From positions 62,001-126,000 of the forward strand of contig NZ_VDFV01000004.1 of the NCBI RefSeq assembly GCF_006152145.1: 64,000 nt of DNA. The letters are read 5' to 3'. Below, piece after piece: positions 55,929 to 64,000 of this stretch; within the stretch, counting starts at the first letter, position 1, and each line of letters begins with the position of its first letter. The notes under the pieces are model-generated. The model searched no databases and had not been told where the DNA came from. It saw only the letters and a program-made list of their open reading frames with translations. A program made the translations under genes and the position numbers. The stretch comes from Rubellimicrobium roseum. Lineage in GTDB: Bacteria; Pseudomonadota; Alphaproteobacteria; Rhodobacterales; Rhodobacteraceae.

Positions 55929-57064
55929 CCCTCGCGCGTCACGTCGAAGCGGTAGAGCCAGTCGAGGCGCCGCAGGAAGGCGTCAGGCGCGAGCCGGCCC
56001 AGGGCGCCCAGCCCCAGATGGGCCACGAGCCGCGCGGGACCGGACAGATGATAGTTGCGTGCATTGGCGTTGGCGGCGGCGATGGCGCGGGTCACGCGGG
56101 GGCGGCGCTGCGCCTGATAGGCGTCGAGATCGCCCCGCATCGCCTCGCGCGCGAGGACCCAGGCGTCCTCCAGCGCGAGGTTGGCTCCCTGCGCGAGGAA
56201 GGGCAGCGTCGGATGCGCGGCATCGCCCAGGAGGACCGCGGAGCCGTCGTGCCAGCGTTCGGGGATGGGGTGCCGGAACAGGCCCCAGCGGCCGACCTCG
56301 CCCACGCGGTCGAGGATGGCGGCCAGCGCAGGCGCCGCGTCGGAAAAAGCGCGGCGGAGCGCATCGGGGCTGTCGCGATGGTGCCAGCCCTCCTCCGACC
56401 AAGCGGCCTCGGCGCGGACGGCGACAAGATTCAGGCGTCCGTCGCGGAGCGGATAGGTGACGACATGACGATCCGGCGCCATCCAGATCCGCGCCACCGG
56501 CTCCTGCCGCGCGGGGACGAGCGCGCGCCAGGCGACCTGTCTGGTGAAGAAGGGCCGATCGCCGCCGACGAGGTGTCGCCGGACCACCGAATGAAGCCCG
56601 TCCGCGCCCACGATCAGGTCGGCGGCGATCTCCTCCCCATCGCCAAGGCGGACGCCCTCCCGCGTCACCTTGGCTACCCGCGCGTCGGTGCGGATCGGCA
56701 GCCCGGCCGCGCGCACCGAGTCGTGCAGCAGGCCCAGCAGGTCGGCCCGGTGGAAGAAAAGGTAATCTCCGCCGACCCGACCAAGATCGAAGTGGGCGAT
56801 CCGGCGACCGGAAAGGGCGTCGTGCGGCTCGACGGCCTGCGCTCGGAGGCTGGCAGCCTCTGCCGCCTCGCCCAGGCCCAAGGCCCGGAGCACCGCCGCG
56901 CCGTTCGGCGTGATCTGAAGACCCGCGCCCACCTCGGCGAGGGCGGAGGCCTGCTCCAGCACCCGGACCGTGGCGCCGCGCCTTGCGAAGGCCAGCGCGG
57001 CCGCAAGGCCCGCGATCCCGCCCCCGACGACGAGAACGTGGCGCGGGGCCCGGCCCGAGGTCAT
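55925..57064 (-). CDS. FAD-dependent aromatic monooxygenase (salicylate hydroxylase-like)
   Basis: This 379-residue group A flavoprotein monooxygenase has the Rossmann motif VLVVGGGIAGLAAALAFARR, the GADGLHSVVR (DG) motif and the FAD/ribityl GD motif in VLLGDAAHPTLPFLAQGANL. These enzymes hydroxylate aromatic rings with NAD(P)H and O2. Salicylate, 6-hydroxynicotinate and kynurenine hydroxylases share this form, so the substrate is open. The gene is directly downstream of dksA on the minus strand, 1 base apart. Confidence 0.9.
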   Translation of the reverse strand: MTSGRAPRHVLVVGGGIAGLAAALAFARRGATVRVLEQASALAEVGAGLQITPNGAAVLRALGLGEAAEAASLRAQAVEPHDALSGRRIAHFDLGRVGGDYLFFHRADLLGLLHDSVRAAGLPIRTDARVAKVTREGVRLGDGEEIAADLIVGADGLHSVVRRHLVGGDRPFFTRQVAWRALVPARQEPVARIWMAPDRHVVTYPLRDGRLNLVAVRAEAAWSEEGWHHRDSPDALRRAFSDAAPALAAILDRVGEVGRWGLFRHPIPERWHDGSAVLLGDAAHPTLPFLAQGANLALEDAWVLAREAMRGDLDAYQAQRRPRVTRAIAAANANARNYHLSGPARLVAHLGLGALGRLAPDAFLRRLDWLYRFDVTREG

Positions 57065-57065
57065 G

Positions 57066-57488
57066 TCAGTCGTCCCGGTGGACCTTCTCGCGGCGTTCGT
57101 GGCGCTCCTGCGCCTCGAGCGTCATGGTCGCGATGGGGCGGGCATCGAGCCGCTTGAGCGAGATAGGCTCGCCCGTGATCTCGCAATAGCCGTATTCGCC
57201 ATCCTCGATCCGGCGCAGCGCGGCGTCGATCTTGGACACGAGCTTGCGCTGACGGTCGCGGGTCCGGAGCTCCAGCGCGCGGTCGGTCTCCTCGCTCGCG
57301 CGGTCGGCGATGTCGGGGATGTTGCGCGTCGAGTCCTTCATGCCCTCGATGGTGTCGAGGGACTCCTTCAGGATCTCGTGCTTCCAGGCGATGAGCTTTC
57401 GGCGGAAGTATTCGAGCTGCCGCTCGTTCATGAAGGGCTCACCCTCGGCGGGACGGTAGTCCTCCGGTAGGAATACTTCGGCTTTCAT
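57066..57488 (-). CDS. dksA: RNA polymerase-binding protein DksA
   Basis: This 140-residue protein binds in the RNA polymerase secondary channel and works with ppGpp in the stringent response. The coiled-coil (DIADRASEETDRALELRTRD, with the acidic tip in D-x-A-D) is present. Of the four zinc cysteines of the E. coli protein only one remains (EYGYCEITGEPISLKRLDAR), with none in the second pair. I believe this is common in alphaproteobacterial DksA, which folds without zinc. Confidence 0.95.
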   Translation of the reverse strand: MKAEVFLPEDYRPAEGEPFMNERQLEYFRRKLIAWKHEILKESLDTIEGMKDSTRNIPDIADRASEETDRALELRTRDRQRKLVSKIDAALRRIEDGEYGYCEITGEPISLKRLDARPIATMTLEAQERHERREKVHRDD

Positions 57489-57829
57489 GGTTGCTCCCCT
57501 GTCGGCCGAGAGACTGGCGCGTTAGGTTCACCAGTCATCCGGCTTTCCCTGCTGTCTGGGGGGCTCCTACACCCCCCGCCCCTCGGTGTCACGCCCCGAT
57601 TTCGTGAGATCGCGTGGGCACTTGGACACCGAAACGAGGCGAAAAATTGACCCTCCGCCACAACCTATGCTATGGCAGCGGTTTCGAATGCGGCACGTCG
57701 GAATTGTTCGGCTCGATTGTGGCAGGCCGGCAACGGACCGGCGCGGCCCCGCGACCCGCGACCCGGGCTGGACGGCCCGGCCCGGCCGCGCTACCGCTCG
57801 GTCCGCCGGCATCGAGGAGGGCGTGCGTC
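57489..57829. other. Divergent intergenic region, dksA / small membrane protein
   Basis: This 341-base region should hold two promoters. On the + side TTGACC (57,647-57,652) is followed 18 bases later by TATGGC (57,671-57,676). Towards dksA a GGGGGG/CCCCCC hairpin (57,558-57,577, 8-base loop) and a longer CGGTGTC/GACACCG pairing are seen. No gene is supported. Confidence 0.5.
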
Positions 57830-58009
57830 ATGATCTATCCGTTGGGGGGCCTTCTCCTGGGCGCGCTCCTGGGCTGGCTTCGGGCGCGGCAACTGGGCGG
57901 CAAGCGGCTCGACCTGCTTCAGTGGGCGGTGGTGGGGGCCATCATCGGCGGCCTGATCGGAACATTCGTGCTGATCTTCATTCAGCGGAGCTACGTCGGC
58001 AACGCTTGA
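57830..58009 (+). CDS. Small two-helix membrane protein
   Basis: This 59-residue protein was not recognised by name. It has two hydrophobic segments (IYPLGGLLLGALLGWL and WAVVGAIIGGLIGTFVLIFI) with a basic loop between (RARQLGGKRLDLLQ), so both ends should face the same side. GAGGAGGG lies about 9 bases before the ATG. It is 31 bases before the M48 protease gene and could be cotranscribed with it. Confidence 0.72.
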   Translation: MIYPLGGLLLGALLGWLRARQLGGKRLDLLQWAVVGAIIGGLIGTFVLIFIQRSYVGNA

Positions 58010-58040
58010 GACGAAGGGCGCGGCCCCCCATATCGGGGCC

Positions 58041-58742
58041 ATGCTCAAGTTCCTTCCCCTGTTCCTGACGCTCGTCGCGGCCGTGCTCTACGCAAGGTTC
58101 CTAGCCTGGAACACCGCGCGCGAGCTGGACCAGAAGTCGGCCGAACTGGTGGACGCCGGGCTGCGCCCCGTCATGGCGCGGCTTGCGCAGGCGCTCGACC
58201 TGCCCAGGGTCAAGGTGCATCTGTACGACGTGCCGATGATCAACGGGCTCGCCTCGCACGACGGGCGCATCTTCATCACGCGCGGCTTCTACGACCGCTT
58301 CCGCGCGGGACAGGTCACGGCCGAGGAGATGGCGAGCGTGGTCGCGCACGAACTGGGGCACGTGGCGCTGGGCCACTCGCGGCGGCGGATGATCGACTTC
58401 ACCGGGCAGAACGCGGTACGGATGGGCTTGGCCATGGTCCTGGGGCGGCTCCTGCCAGGCCTGGGGGTCTGGATCGCGCAGGGGCTGATGAGCCTGCTGA
58501 TGGCCGGGCTGTCGCGGCGGGACGAGTACGAGGCCGACGCCTATGCCACGGCGCTGCTCATCAAGGCGGGAATTGGCACGGGGCCGCAGAAGTCGCTGTT
58601 CCGCAAGCTGACGGCGCTCGCCGGGCGAGGCGCGGACCAGGTCCCGGCCTGGCTGCTGACCCATCCCAAGACCGAGGAGCGCATCGCCGCCATCGAAGCC
58701 AACGAGAGGCGCTGGCTCAGCGGGCCGGACGCTCCTGCCTGA
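58041..58742 (+). CDS. M48-family zinc metalloprotease
   Basis: This 233-residue protease has the zinc motif VVAHELGHVALGH (near residue 102) and the third ligand Glu in DEYEADAYAT. The N-terminus is a membrane anchor (FLPLFLTLVAAVLYARFL), and there is another hydrophobic stretch around GLMSLLMAGL. It is shorter than HtpX but of that type, suggesting membrane protein quality control (inference). A small GGCCCC/GGGGCC hairpin overlaps its weak ribosome site. Confidence 0.92.
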   Translation: MLKFLPLFLTLVAAVLYARFLAWNTARELDQKSAELVDAGLRPVMARLAQALDLPRVKVHLYDVPMINGLASHDGRIFITRGFYDRFRAGQVTAEEMASVVAHELGHVALGHSRRRMIDFTGQNAVRMGLAMVLGRLLPGLGVWIAQGLMSLLMAGLSRRDEYEADAYATALLIKAGIGTGPQKSLFRKLTALAGRGADQVPAWLLTHPKTEERIAAIEANERRWLSGPDAPA

Positions 58743-59178
58743 GCGACCAGGCGCCATCCTCGCGCACGTAGAAGCGGGCGGCCAGCCCCGCGCCGGTGAG
58801 CGCCTTCCACTGCGCGCGCGCGACCCCCAGAACCTCGGGGTCGGCGCCATCGAAGACGACGCAGACGCGGGCGGCGGCCCGGGCCTCGGTCTCCGTGACA
58901 GGCGCGCCGTCGAGAGTCATGAGGCAGTCGCGACCTCCCGTCCCCGCCCCCACCGTCAGGAGGATCGGCTGCAGGTCGTCATTCGGCCCGCCCGCGAGGC
59001 CATGGGGGCGAAACTCGTCCCCGGGTCCCCAGAGCGCGAGATCGAGCCGCTCCATGCGCTCGCGGTCCTCACCCCGCACCTCGACGCGCCAGCCCTTGCC
59101 CAGCGCCATGTCGAGCATGCGCGGCAGCACCGCCTCGGGCGAGTCGCCGTTGAGCTGGTAGAAGAAGGCTTCGGCCAT
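58717..59178 (-). CDS. holC: DNA polymerase III chi subunit
   Basis: This 153-residue clamp-loader accessory protein contacts SSB. The N-terminus FFYQLNGDSPEAVLPRMLDM and the GDEFRPHGLAGGPNDDLQPI block are typical of alphaproteobacterial HolC. The 3' end overlaps the convergent M48 gene by 26 bases. It is downstream of pepA on the same strand, the usual pepA-holC order. Confidence 0.93.
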   Translation of the reverse strand: MAEAFFYQLNGDSPEAVLPRMLDMALGKGWRVEVRGEDRERMERLDLALWGPGDEFRPHGLAGGPNDDLQPILLTVGAGTGGRDCLMTLDGAPVTETEARAAARVCVVFDGADPEVLGVARAQWKALTGAGLAARFYVREDGAWSLRQERPAR

Positions 59179-59223
59179 GGCCTTCCTTCGGTTCCAATAT
59201 CCCGGGGTGAGCGCGGAACGCGC

Positions 59224-59240
59224 GGGGGGCAGAGCCCCCC
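59224..59240 (-). terminator. Hairpin directly after pepA
   Basis: GGGGGGC and GCCCCCC form a 7-bp all-GC stem with a 3-base loop, its last base being the first of the pepA stop codon. It has no T tract, so it may act as an RNA stabiliser rather than terminator between pepA and holC. Confidence 0.45.
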
Positions 59241-60709
59241 TACCTCGCCTCGTAGCGATCCGCGATCAGGCGGTTGAGCGCCATCACGCCCCATCCGGTC
59301 GCCCCCTTGGGCGCAAGCCTCGTGTCCTGCTTGACCGAGGCCACGCCCGCGATGTCGATGTGGCACCAAGGCGTGCCGTCCTGGATGAAGCGCTTGAGGA
59401 ACTGCGCCGCGGTGATGGACCCGCCGTCGCGACCTCCCACGTTCATCATGTCGGCCACCCGGCTCTTGAGCTTGGCGTCGTAGGCCTCGCCCATGGGCAT
59501 CCGCCAGGCGCCCTCGCCCTCGGTCCTGGCCGCCGCGACCAGCGCCTCGGCCAGCGCGTCGTCGTTCGAAAAGACGCCCGCGTTCTCGTGGCCCAGCGCC
59601 ACGATGATGGCGCCGGTCAGCGTGGCGAGATTGACGATGCCCGCGGGCTTGAACCGTTCCTGCGCGTACCAGAGCACGTCCGCGAGCACGAGGCGGCCCT
59701 CGGCGTCGGTGTTGATGATCTCGACCGTGTCGCCCTTCATCGAGCGGACCACGTCGCCTGGACGGGTCGCGGTGCCCGAAGGCATGTTCTCGACGAGGCC
59801 CACGAGGCCCACGACGTTGGCGCGCGCCTTGCGCAGCGCGAGCGTGCGCATGACCCCGGCGACGACGCCCGCGCCGCCCATGTCCATGGTCATGTCCTCC
59901 ATCCCACCCGCGGGCTTGATAGAGATGCCGCCGGTGTCGAAGACCACGCCCTTGCCCACCAGCGCGAAGGGGGCCTCGTCCGCGCCGCCGTTCCAGCGCA
60001 TCACGACCACCTTGGACGGGCTCTCGGACCCCTGCCCCACGGCCAGCAGGAGCCGCATCCCGAGCCGGTCGAGGTCGGATTCCTCCAGCACCTCGACCTC
60101 AAGGCCGAGGTCGCGGAGGCCTTCGAGACGGCGGGCGAACTCGGTGGTGGTGAGCACGTTGGCGGGTTCGTTCACGAGGTCGCGCGTGAAGAACACGCCC
60201 GAGGCCACGGCGTCGAAGGGTCCGAGGCGGTCGCGCAAGGTATCGGGATCGTCCACCATCAGCGTCACCGGACCCTTGGGCTCGCGCGGGACGGTCTTGT
60301 GGTCGGAGAACTCGTAGGCCCGGAGCGTGAGCGCCATGGCCAGATCTTCGGGGCGGGCAAAGCCCGCCAGGGCCACGGTGAGCGCGCCCGTCCCGCGCAT
60401 CTTCGCGAGCGTGGCGCCGATGGCGCGCGCCTCGGCGGCAGTGGGCTTCTTCGGGGCCTTCACGACCAGCAGCCCTTCGGCCGCGAGGCTGGCCGGAAAG
60501 GCGAGGAGCGTGGCCTCGCCGGGCTTGGCCTTGGCCCAGGCGGGCGAGGCCAGGAGGCGCGACACCGCCTTGCGCGTGAGGCCGTCCACCTTGCGGGCGG
60601 CGGCGTTCATCCGCCCTTCGGCCTCCACGACGATCGCGAGTCGGCCCTCCGCGCGGGCGAGCGCCTCGGGGTCGGACGCGGCAAGGGTGAGGGCGACGGT
60701 GTCGGTCAT
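59240..60709 (-). CDS. pepA: Leucyl aminopeptidase
   Basis: This 489-residue dimetal M17 aminopeptidase has the signature NTDAEGRLVLADVLWYA and the Lys-containing metal segment VGKGVVFDTGGISIKPAGGM. The AGGAAG ribosome site 5 bases before the ATG supports the start at 60,709 over the longer frame to 60,781. It removes N-terminal residues from peptides in the cytosol. Confidence 0.95.
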   Translation of the reverse strand: MTDTVALTLAASDPEALARAEGRLAIVVEAEGRMNAAARKVDGLTRKAVSRLLASPAWAKAKPGEATLLAFPASLAAEGLLVVKAPKKPTAAEARAIGATLAKMRGTGALTVALAGFARPEDLAMALTLRAYEFSDHKTVPREPKGPVTLMVDDPDTLRDRLGPFDAVASGVFFTRDLVNEPANVLTTTEFARRLEGLRDLGLEVEVLEESDLDRLGMRLLLAVGQGSESPSKVVVMRWNGGADEAPFALVGKGVVFDTGGISIKPAGGMEDMTMDMGGAGVVAGVMRTLALRKARANVVGLVGLVENMPSGTATRPGDVVRSMKGDTVEIINTDAEGRLVLADVLWYAQERFKPAGIVNLATLTGAIIVALGHENAGVFSNDDALAEALVAAARTEGEGAWRMPMGEAYDAKLKSRVADMMNVGGRDGGSITAAQFLKRFIQDGTPWCHIDIAGVASVKQDTRLAPKGATGWGVMALNRLIADRYEAR

Positions 60710-60831
60710 GGGCGCTTCCTCGGTGATGTGACAGAGCGGTTCGTAGCCCGCCCCCCGGAGAAGGGCCAGACGAAGGTTCAACCCGGCCGCGTTCCGGGGT
60801 AAGACCGGGCGACGGGCAAGAGGGGCGACGG

Positions 60832-61950
60832 GTGGGCCGCATCGACAGATACCTGCTGTCGCAGCTGATGGCGATCTTCGGGCTGGCCTCGCTGGTGCTG
60901 GTGCTGGTCTACTGGATCAACCGCGCCGTCGTGCTGTTCGACCAGCTCATCGCGGACGGCCAGTCGGCCTGGGTCTTCCTGGAGCTGACGGCGCTGGCGT
61001 TGCCGGCCATCATCCGGCTCGTGCTGCCGCTCGCGGCCTTCGTAGCAGTGCTTTATGCGCTGGCCCGCCTGTCGGGCGATTCGGAGCTGACGGTGGTGCA
61101 GGCCACCGGCGCCTCGCCCTGGAGGCTGGCGCGGCCGGTGCTGGTCTTCGGGCTGATCGTGGCGGGCCTCATCTCGGTCCTCACGCATGTCCTGACGCCC
61201 CTGGCGCTGGGTCGCCTCAACGACCGGCAGGCCGAGATCGCCCAGACCGCCACCGCGCGGCTCCTGCGTGAGGGAGAGTTCATCTCGCCCACCTCGGGCC
61301 TGACGCTCTATCTCCGCGAAGTCACGCCCGAAGGCGAACTGCGCGGCCTCCTCCTCACCGACACGCGCGACCCGGCCGGAAGCGTCACCTACACCGCCGC
61401 CTCGGCCTATCTCGTGCGGGGCGCCGGGGCGCCGCAGCTCGTCATGGTGGACGGGATGATCCAGCAACTCGGGGCCGAGGGGACCCAGCTCCTGACCACG
61501 ACCTTCACCGATCTGGCCTACGACCTGGGCCCTCTCCTCCAGGTCGATTCCGGCGACAGGCGCGGCACGCGCGAGCGCTCCACCTGGGAGCTGCTGACCG
61601 ACCGGGCACGGGTCGCGGAGGAGACGGGCAGCTCGCCGTCCGAGATCCTGGCCGAGGCGCAGGACCGGGTGGCCGAGGCGCTGCTCGCCCCCGCTGCCGC
61701 CCTGATCGCGCTGGGCAGCCTTCTTCTGGGGCAGTTCAGCCGCTTCGGCGTCTGGCGGCAGGTGATCGGGGCCATCGTGCTGGTCATCCTCGTCAAGGGG
61801 ATCGAATCGGGCGCCGTGCAGGCCGTCCGGTCGGAGCCCACGCTCTGGCCGCTGCTCTACGTGCCGTCTCTGGCCGGCGGGGCGATCGGCCTCGCGCTCC
61901 TGGCGCTGGCCGGGAGGTCGCGCTGCGTGCGCCGGACGGAGGTCGCATGA
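60832..61950 (+). CDS. lptF: LPS export ABC permease LptF
   Basis: This 372-residue inner-membrane protein has the N-terminal IDRYLLSQLMAIFGLASLVL, a periplasmic jellyroll domain in the middle and two membrane helices at the end. With LptG and LptB it extracts LPS from the inner membrane. The start codon is GTG with AGAGGGG upstream. It overlaps lptG by 4 bases and diverges from pepA. Confidence 0.94.
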   Translation: MGRIDRYLLSQLMAIFGLASLVLVLVYWINRAVVLFDQLIADGQSAWVFLELTALALPAIIRLVLPLAAFVAVLYALARLSGDSELTVVQATGASPWRLARPVLVFGLIVAGLISVLTHVLTPLALGRLNDRQAEIAQTATARLLREGEFISPTSGLTLYLREVTPEGELRGLLLTDTRDPAGSVTYTAASAYLVRGAGAPQLVMVDGMIQQLGAEGTQLLTTTFTDLAYDLGPLLQVDSGDRRGTRERSTWELLTDRARVAEETGSSPSEILAEAQDRVAEALLAPAAALIALGSLLLGQFSRFGVWRQVIGAIVLVILVKGIESGAVQAVRSEPTLWPLLYVPSLAGGAIGLALLALAGRSRCVRRTEVA

Positions 61951-63038
61951 TCCTGGACCGCTACCTCGCCCGCCGCTTCCTGCGGACCTTTCTCGGGACG
62001 CTGGCGGTGTTCTTCGGCATCCTCGCGCTCATCGACCTCGTGGAGCAGATCCGTCGCCATTCGGACGACGTGGACGGGCTGGGCCCGGTGCTGGCGCTGA
62101 CGCTTCTCAATGTCCCGGCGAGCCTCTACGAGATCCTGCCCCTTGTCATGATCATCGCGGCGATCACGCTGTTCCTGGGCCTGGGCCGCTCCTCGGAGCT
62201 GGTGGTCACGCGCGGCTCGGGCCGGTCCGCACTGCGGGCGCTGCTGGGGCCGGCGGTAGTGGCGCTCCTGTTGGGCGCGCTGGCGGTCGCGGCCTTCAAC
62301 CCCATCGTTGCGGCCACCTCGCGCGAGTATGAGTCGCGCCTCGACCGGCTCGAGGGCGCCGAGGAGGCGCTGGCGCTGGCGGGCGACGCGCTGTGGCTGC
62401 GGCAGGGCGGACCTGCGGGGCCGGCGGTGATCCGGGCCGAGCGGTCGAACCTCGACGGCACGGTGCTCTCGGGCGTGACCTTCCTGACCTACGACCCCGA
62501 CGGCCGTCCGCGCGAGCGGATCGAGGCGCAGGACGCCCGGCTCGAAGGGGGACAGTGGGTGCTGGGCGGGGCCAAGCTCTGGCGGCTCGGCGCCGCCAAC
62601 CCGGAGGCCGAGGCCGAGACCCACGAAAGCTGGACCCTGCCCTCGACCCTGACCGCCGACCAGATCCGGGACAGCTTCGGCGAGCCCTCGGCCATCCCGA
62701 TCTGGGAACTGCCGCGCTTCATCGCCCGGCTCGAGGAGGCGGGCTTCGCCGCGCAACGCCACCGCGTCTTCCTGCAAATGGAGTTGGCGCAGCCGCTCTT
62801 CCTTCTGGCGATGGTGCTGGTGGCGGCGGGCTTCACGATGCACCATCAGCGCGGGCGGCGAACGGGGGTCCTGGTGATGGGCGCGATCCTGATGGGCTTC
62901 GGGGTCTACTTCCTGCGGAGCCTGTCGCAGATCCTGGGCGAGGCGGGCAACGTGCCCCCGGCGCTCGCGGCCTGGGCGCCGCCCGTCGCGGCCATCGGCC
63001 TGGCGCTCGGGCTTCTTCTGCATCTGGAGGAAGGATGA
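61947..63038 (+). CDS. lptG: LPS export ABC permease LptG
   Basis: This 363-residue protein, ILDRYLARRFLRTFLGTLAV at the start, is the paralogous partner of LptF with the same membrane/jellyroll/membrane layout and the MNELAQP-type loop seen as QMELAQPLFLLAMVL. ATGA overlaps at both ends make lptF-lptG-lptD a translationally coupled unit. Confidence 0.94.
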   Translation: MILDRYLARRFLRTFLGTLAVFFGILALIDLVEQIRRHSDDVDGLGPVLALTLLNVPASLYEILPLVMIIAAITLFLGLGRSSELVVTRGSGRSALRALLGPAVVALLLGALAVAAFNPIVAATSREYESRLDRLEGAEEALALAGDALWLRQGGPAGPAVIRAERSNLDGTVLSGVTFLTYDPDGRPRERIEAQDARLEGGQWVLGGAKLWRLGAANPEAEAETHESWTLPSTLTADQIRDSFGEPSAIPIWELPRFIARLEEAGFAAQRHRVFLQMELAQPLFLLAMVLVAAGFTMHHQRGRRTGVLVMGAILMGFGVYFLRSLSQILGEAGNVPPALAAWAPPVAAIGLALGLLLHLEEG

Positions 63039-64000
63039 GGCGGCTTCTCGCGCTGCTTCTGGCGCTTCTGCCCCTGCCCGCGCGCGCGCAGGACAGCGCC
63101 GTGCTGGTCGCCGACAGCCTGTTCGTCACGGCCGAGGAGCGGCTGGTCGCCACCGGCAACGTGCAGGCCTTCCATGACGGCACCGTCCTGTCGGCGTCGC
63201 GGATCACCTACGACCGCGCCGCCGACCGCCTGGCCATCGAGGGGCCGATCCTGATCCGCGACGCGGACGGGACGGTGCTGACGGCCGAGCGGGCGGACTT
63301 CGACCCCCGGCTGGAGGACGGGCTGCTGCGCGGGGCGCGGCTCGTTCTCGAACGCCAGCTCCAGCTGTCGGCGAACCGGGTGGACCGGGTCGGCGGCCTC
63401 ACGGCGCTGACCGGGACGGCCGTGACCTCCTGCCAGGTCTGCGCCGGCCGCCGCCCGCTCTGGGAGATCCGGGCCGAGCAGGTCATCCACGACGAGGCCG
63501 CCCAGCAGCTCTTCTTCGAGGACGCCCGGTTCCTCGTTCGGGGCGTACCGATCCTGTGGGTGCCCCGGCTCCGCCTGCCCGACCCCGGCAACGCGCGGGC
63601 GACCGGCCTGCTCATTCCGCGCATCCGCAGCACGAGCGAGCTCGGCTTCGGCGTTCGGCTCCCGTATTTCGTGGAGCTCGGGCCCAGCCGGGACGTGACG
63701 CTCGCCCCCTACCTGTCGAGCCAGACCCGCACGTTGGAGGCCCGCTACCGGCAGGCGTTCCTGAACGGCGCCATCGAGGTGACGGGCGCCGTGAGCCGCG
63801 ACGATATCCGTCCGGACGGGCTGAGGGGCTATCTCGCCGCCGAGGGCGAGTTCGAGTTCGCCAAACGCCTCCTGCTGGAGTTCTCGGCCACCGCGATCAG
63901 CGACGAGGCCTATCTCCTCGATTACGGCATCTCGGATGCCGACCGGCTCGAATCGGTCCTGCGGCTGAGCCGGGCGACGGAGGAGTCGCTCCTGGTCGCG
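63035..64000 (+). CDS. lptD: LPS assembly outer-membrane protein LptD (3' end outside window)
   Basis: The frame is open to the end of the window (322 codons). A signal peptide (LLALLLALLPLPARA) is followed by the jellyroll OstA-like domain (ADSLFVTAEERLVATGNVQA) and the beginning of the beta-barrel (GFGVRLPYFVELGPSRDVTL). A Cys pair, SCQVCAGR, is the usual disulfide region. LptD inserts LPS into the outer leaflet with LptE. It overlaps lptG by 4 bases. Confidence 0.93.
   Translation, partial: MRRLLALLLALLPLPARAQDSAVLVADSLFVTAEERLVATGNVQAFHDGTVLSASRITYDRAADRLAIEGPILIRDADGTVLTAERADFDPRLEDGLLRGARLVLERQLQLSANRVDRVGGLTALTGTAVTSCQVCAGRRPLWEIRAEQVIHDEAAQQLFFEDARFLVRGVPILWVPRLRLPDPGNARATGLLIPRIRSTSELGFGVRLPYFVELGPSRDVTLAPYLSSQTRTLEARYRQAFLNGAIEVTGAVSRDDIRPDGLRGYLAAEGEFEFAKRLLLEFSATAISDEAYLLDYGISDADRLESVLRLSRATEESLLVA

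Noticed and set aside
58022-58040. GGCCCC/GGGGCC hairpin before the M48 protease gene
   Set aside because: A 6-bp GC stem is expected by chance often in such GC-rich spacers; noted in the gene entry but not called as a regulator.

Overview
This is a high-GC chromosomal window (near 70 percent by eye) with gene order and gene content typical of Rhodobacterales (Rhodobacteraceae/Paracoccaceae sensu lato). The evidence is the ccmF-holin-endolysin-ccmE-argC string, the ATP-grasp/alpha-E/transglutaminase/Anbu operon, holC-pepA-lptF-lptG-lptD, a LsrB/VtlR-like LysR regulator, and an alphaproteobacterial DksA. The genus cannot be fixed from sequence alone. I count 58 protein genes, two of them cut by the window edges (MarR at the left, LptD at the right). 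I find no rRNA, tRNA, insertion sequence or CRISPR array. One small RNA gene is proposed.

Layout. 1-10,024 (+): an aromatic/tryptophan catabolic operon with overlapping genes: MarR, enoyl-CoA hydratase, acyl-CoA dehydrogenase, hotdog thioesterase, RidA-like protein, aryl-CoA (probably 2-aminobenzoate-CoA) ligase, tryptophan 2,3-dioxygenase, an amino-acid ABC binding protein and permease, a kynureninase-like PLP enzyme, and a RutA-like/RutF-like flavin monooxygenase pair. 10,021-16,526 (-): a facing operon for arylpyruvate/indole catabolism: a cyclase-family hydrolase (isatin hydrolase or kynurenine formamidase type), a phytoene-desaturase-like FAD enzyme, MarR, IorA and IorB. The two operons end on one shared CTAG palindrome. 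Together they read as a tryptophan-degradation island: Trp to formylkynurenine to kynurenine to anthranilate to 2-aminobenzoyl-CoA to beta-oxidation, plus an indolepyruvate branch. The aminobenzoyl-CoA monooxygenase/reductase expected for this route is not in the window.

17,406-20,165 (-): xylA-xylB. 20,538-25,294 (+): circularly permuted ATP-grasp, alpha-E, transglutaminase, Anbu protease and a PPP-type phosphatase. 25,287-28,371: a cupin, uxuA with an SDR oxidoreductase (hexuronate catabolism), and a CoxG-like protein. 28,420-33,341: comEC, gltX and gltA. 33,411-38,608 (-): ccmH, ccmF, a gene-transfer-agent-type holin and endolysin, ccmE, argC. 38,693-41,183: a DUF2171 protein, murI, a LysR regulator and a candidate sRNA. 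41,274-48,877: purL, then scpB, scpA, nagZ, a SPOR protein and argS on the minus strand. 49,119-51,442: two small orphan genes and dgt. 51,596-55,430: a class A PBP, an A-type Fe-S carrier and exonuclease III. 55,554-64,000: a small secreted protein, an FAD monooxygenase, dksA, a 59-residue membrane protein, an M48 protease, holC, pepA, lptF, lptG and the start of lptD.

The two signals I consider most worth following are non-coding. One is a 79-nt, AbcR-like sRNA candidate with its own promoter, operator-like dyad and terminator directly downstream of the LysR gene (41,105-41,183). The other is an approximately 54-bp intergenic element with fixed internal spacing, present four times (17,194; 25,741; 37,038; 48,927).
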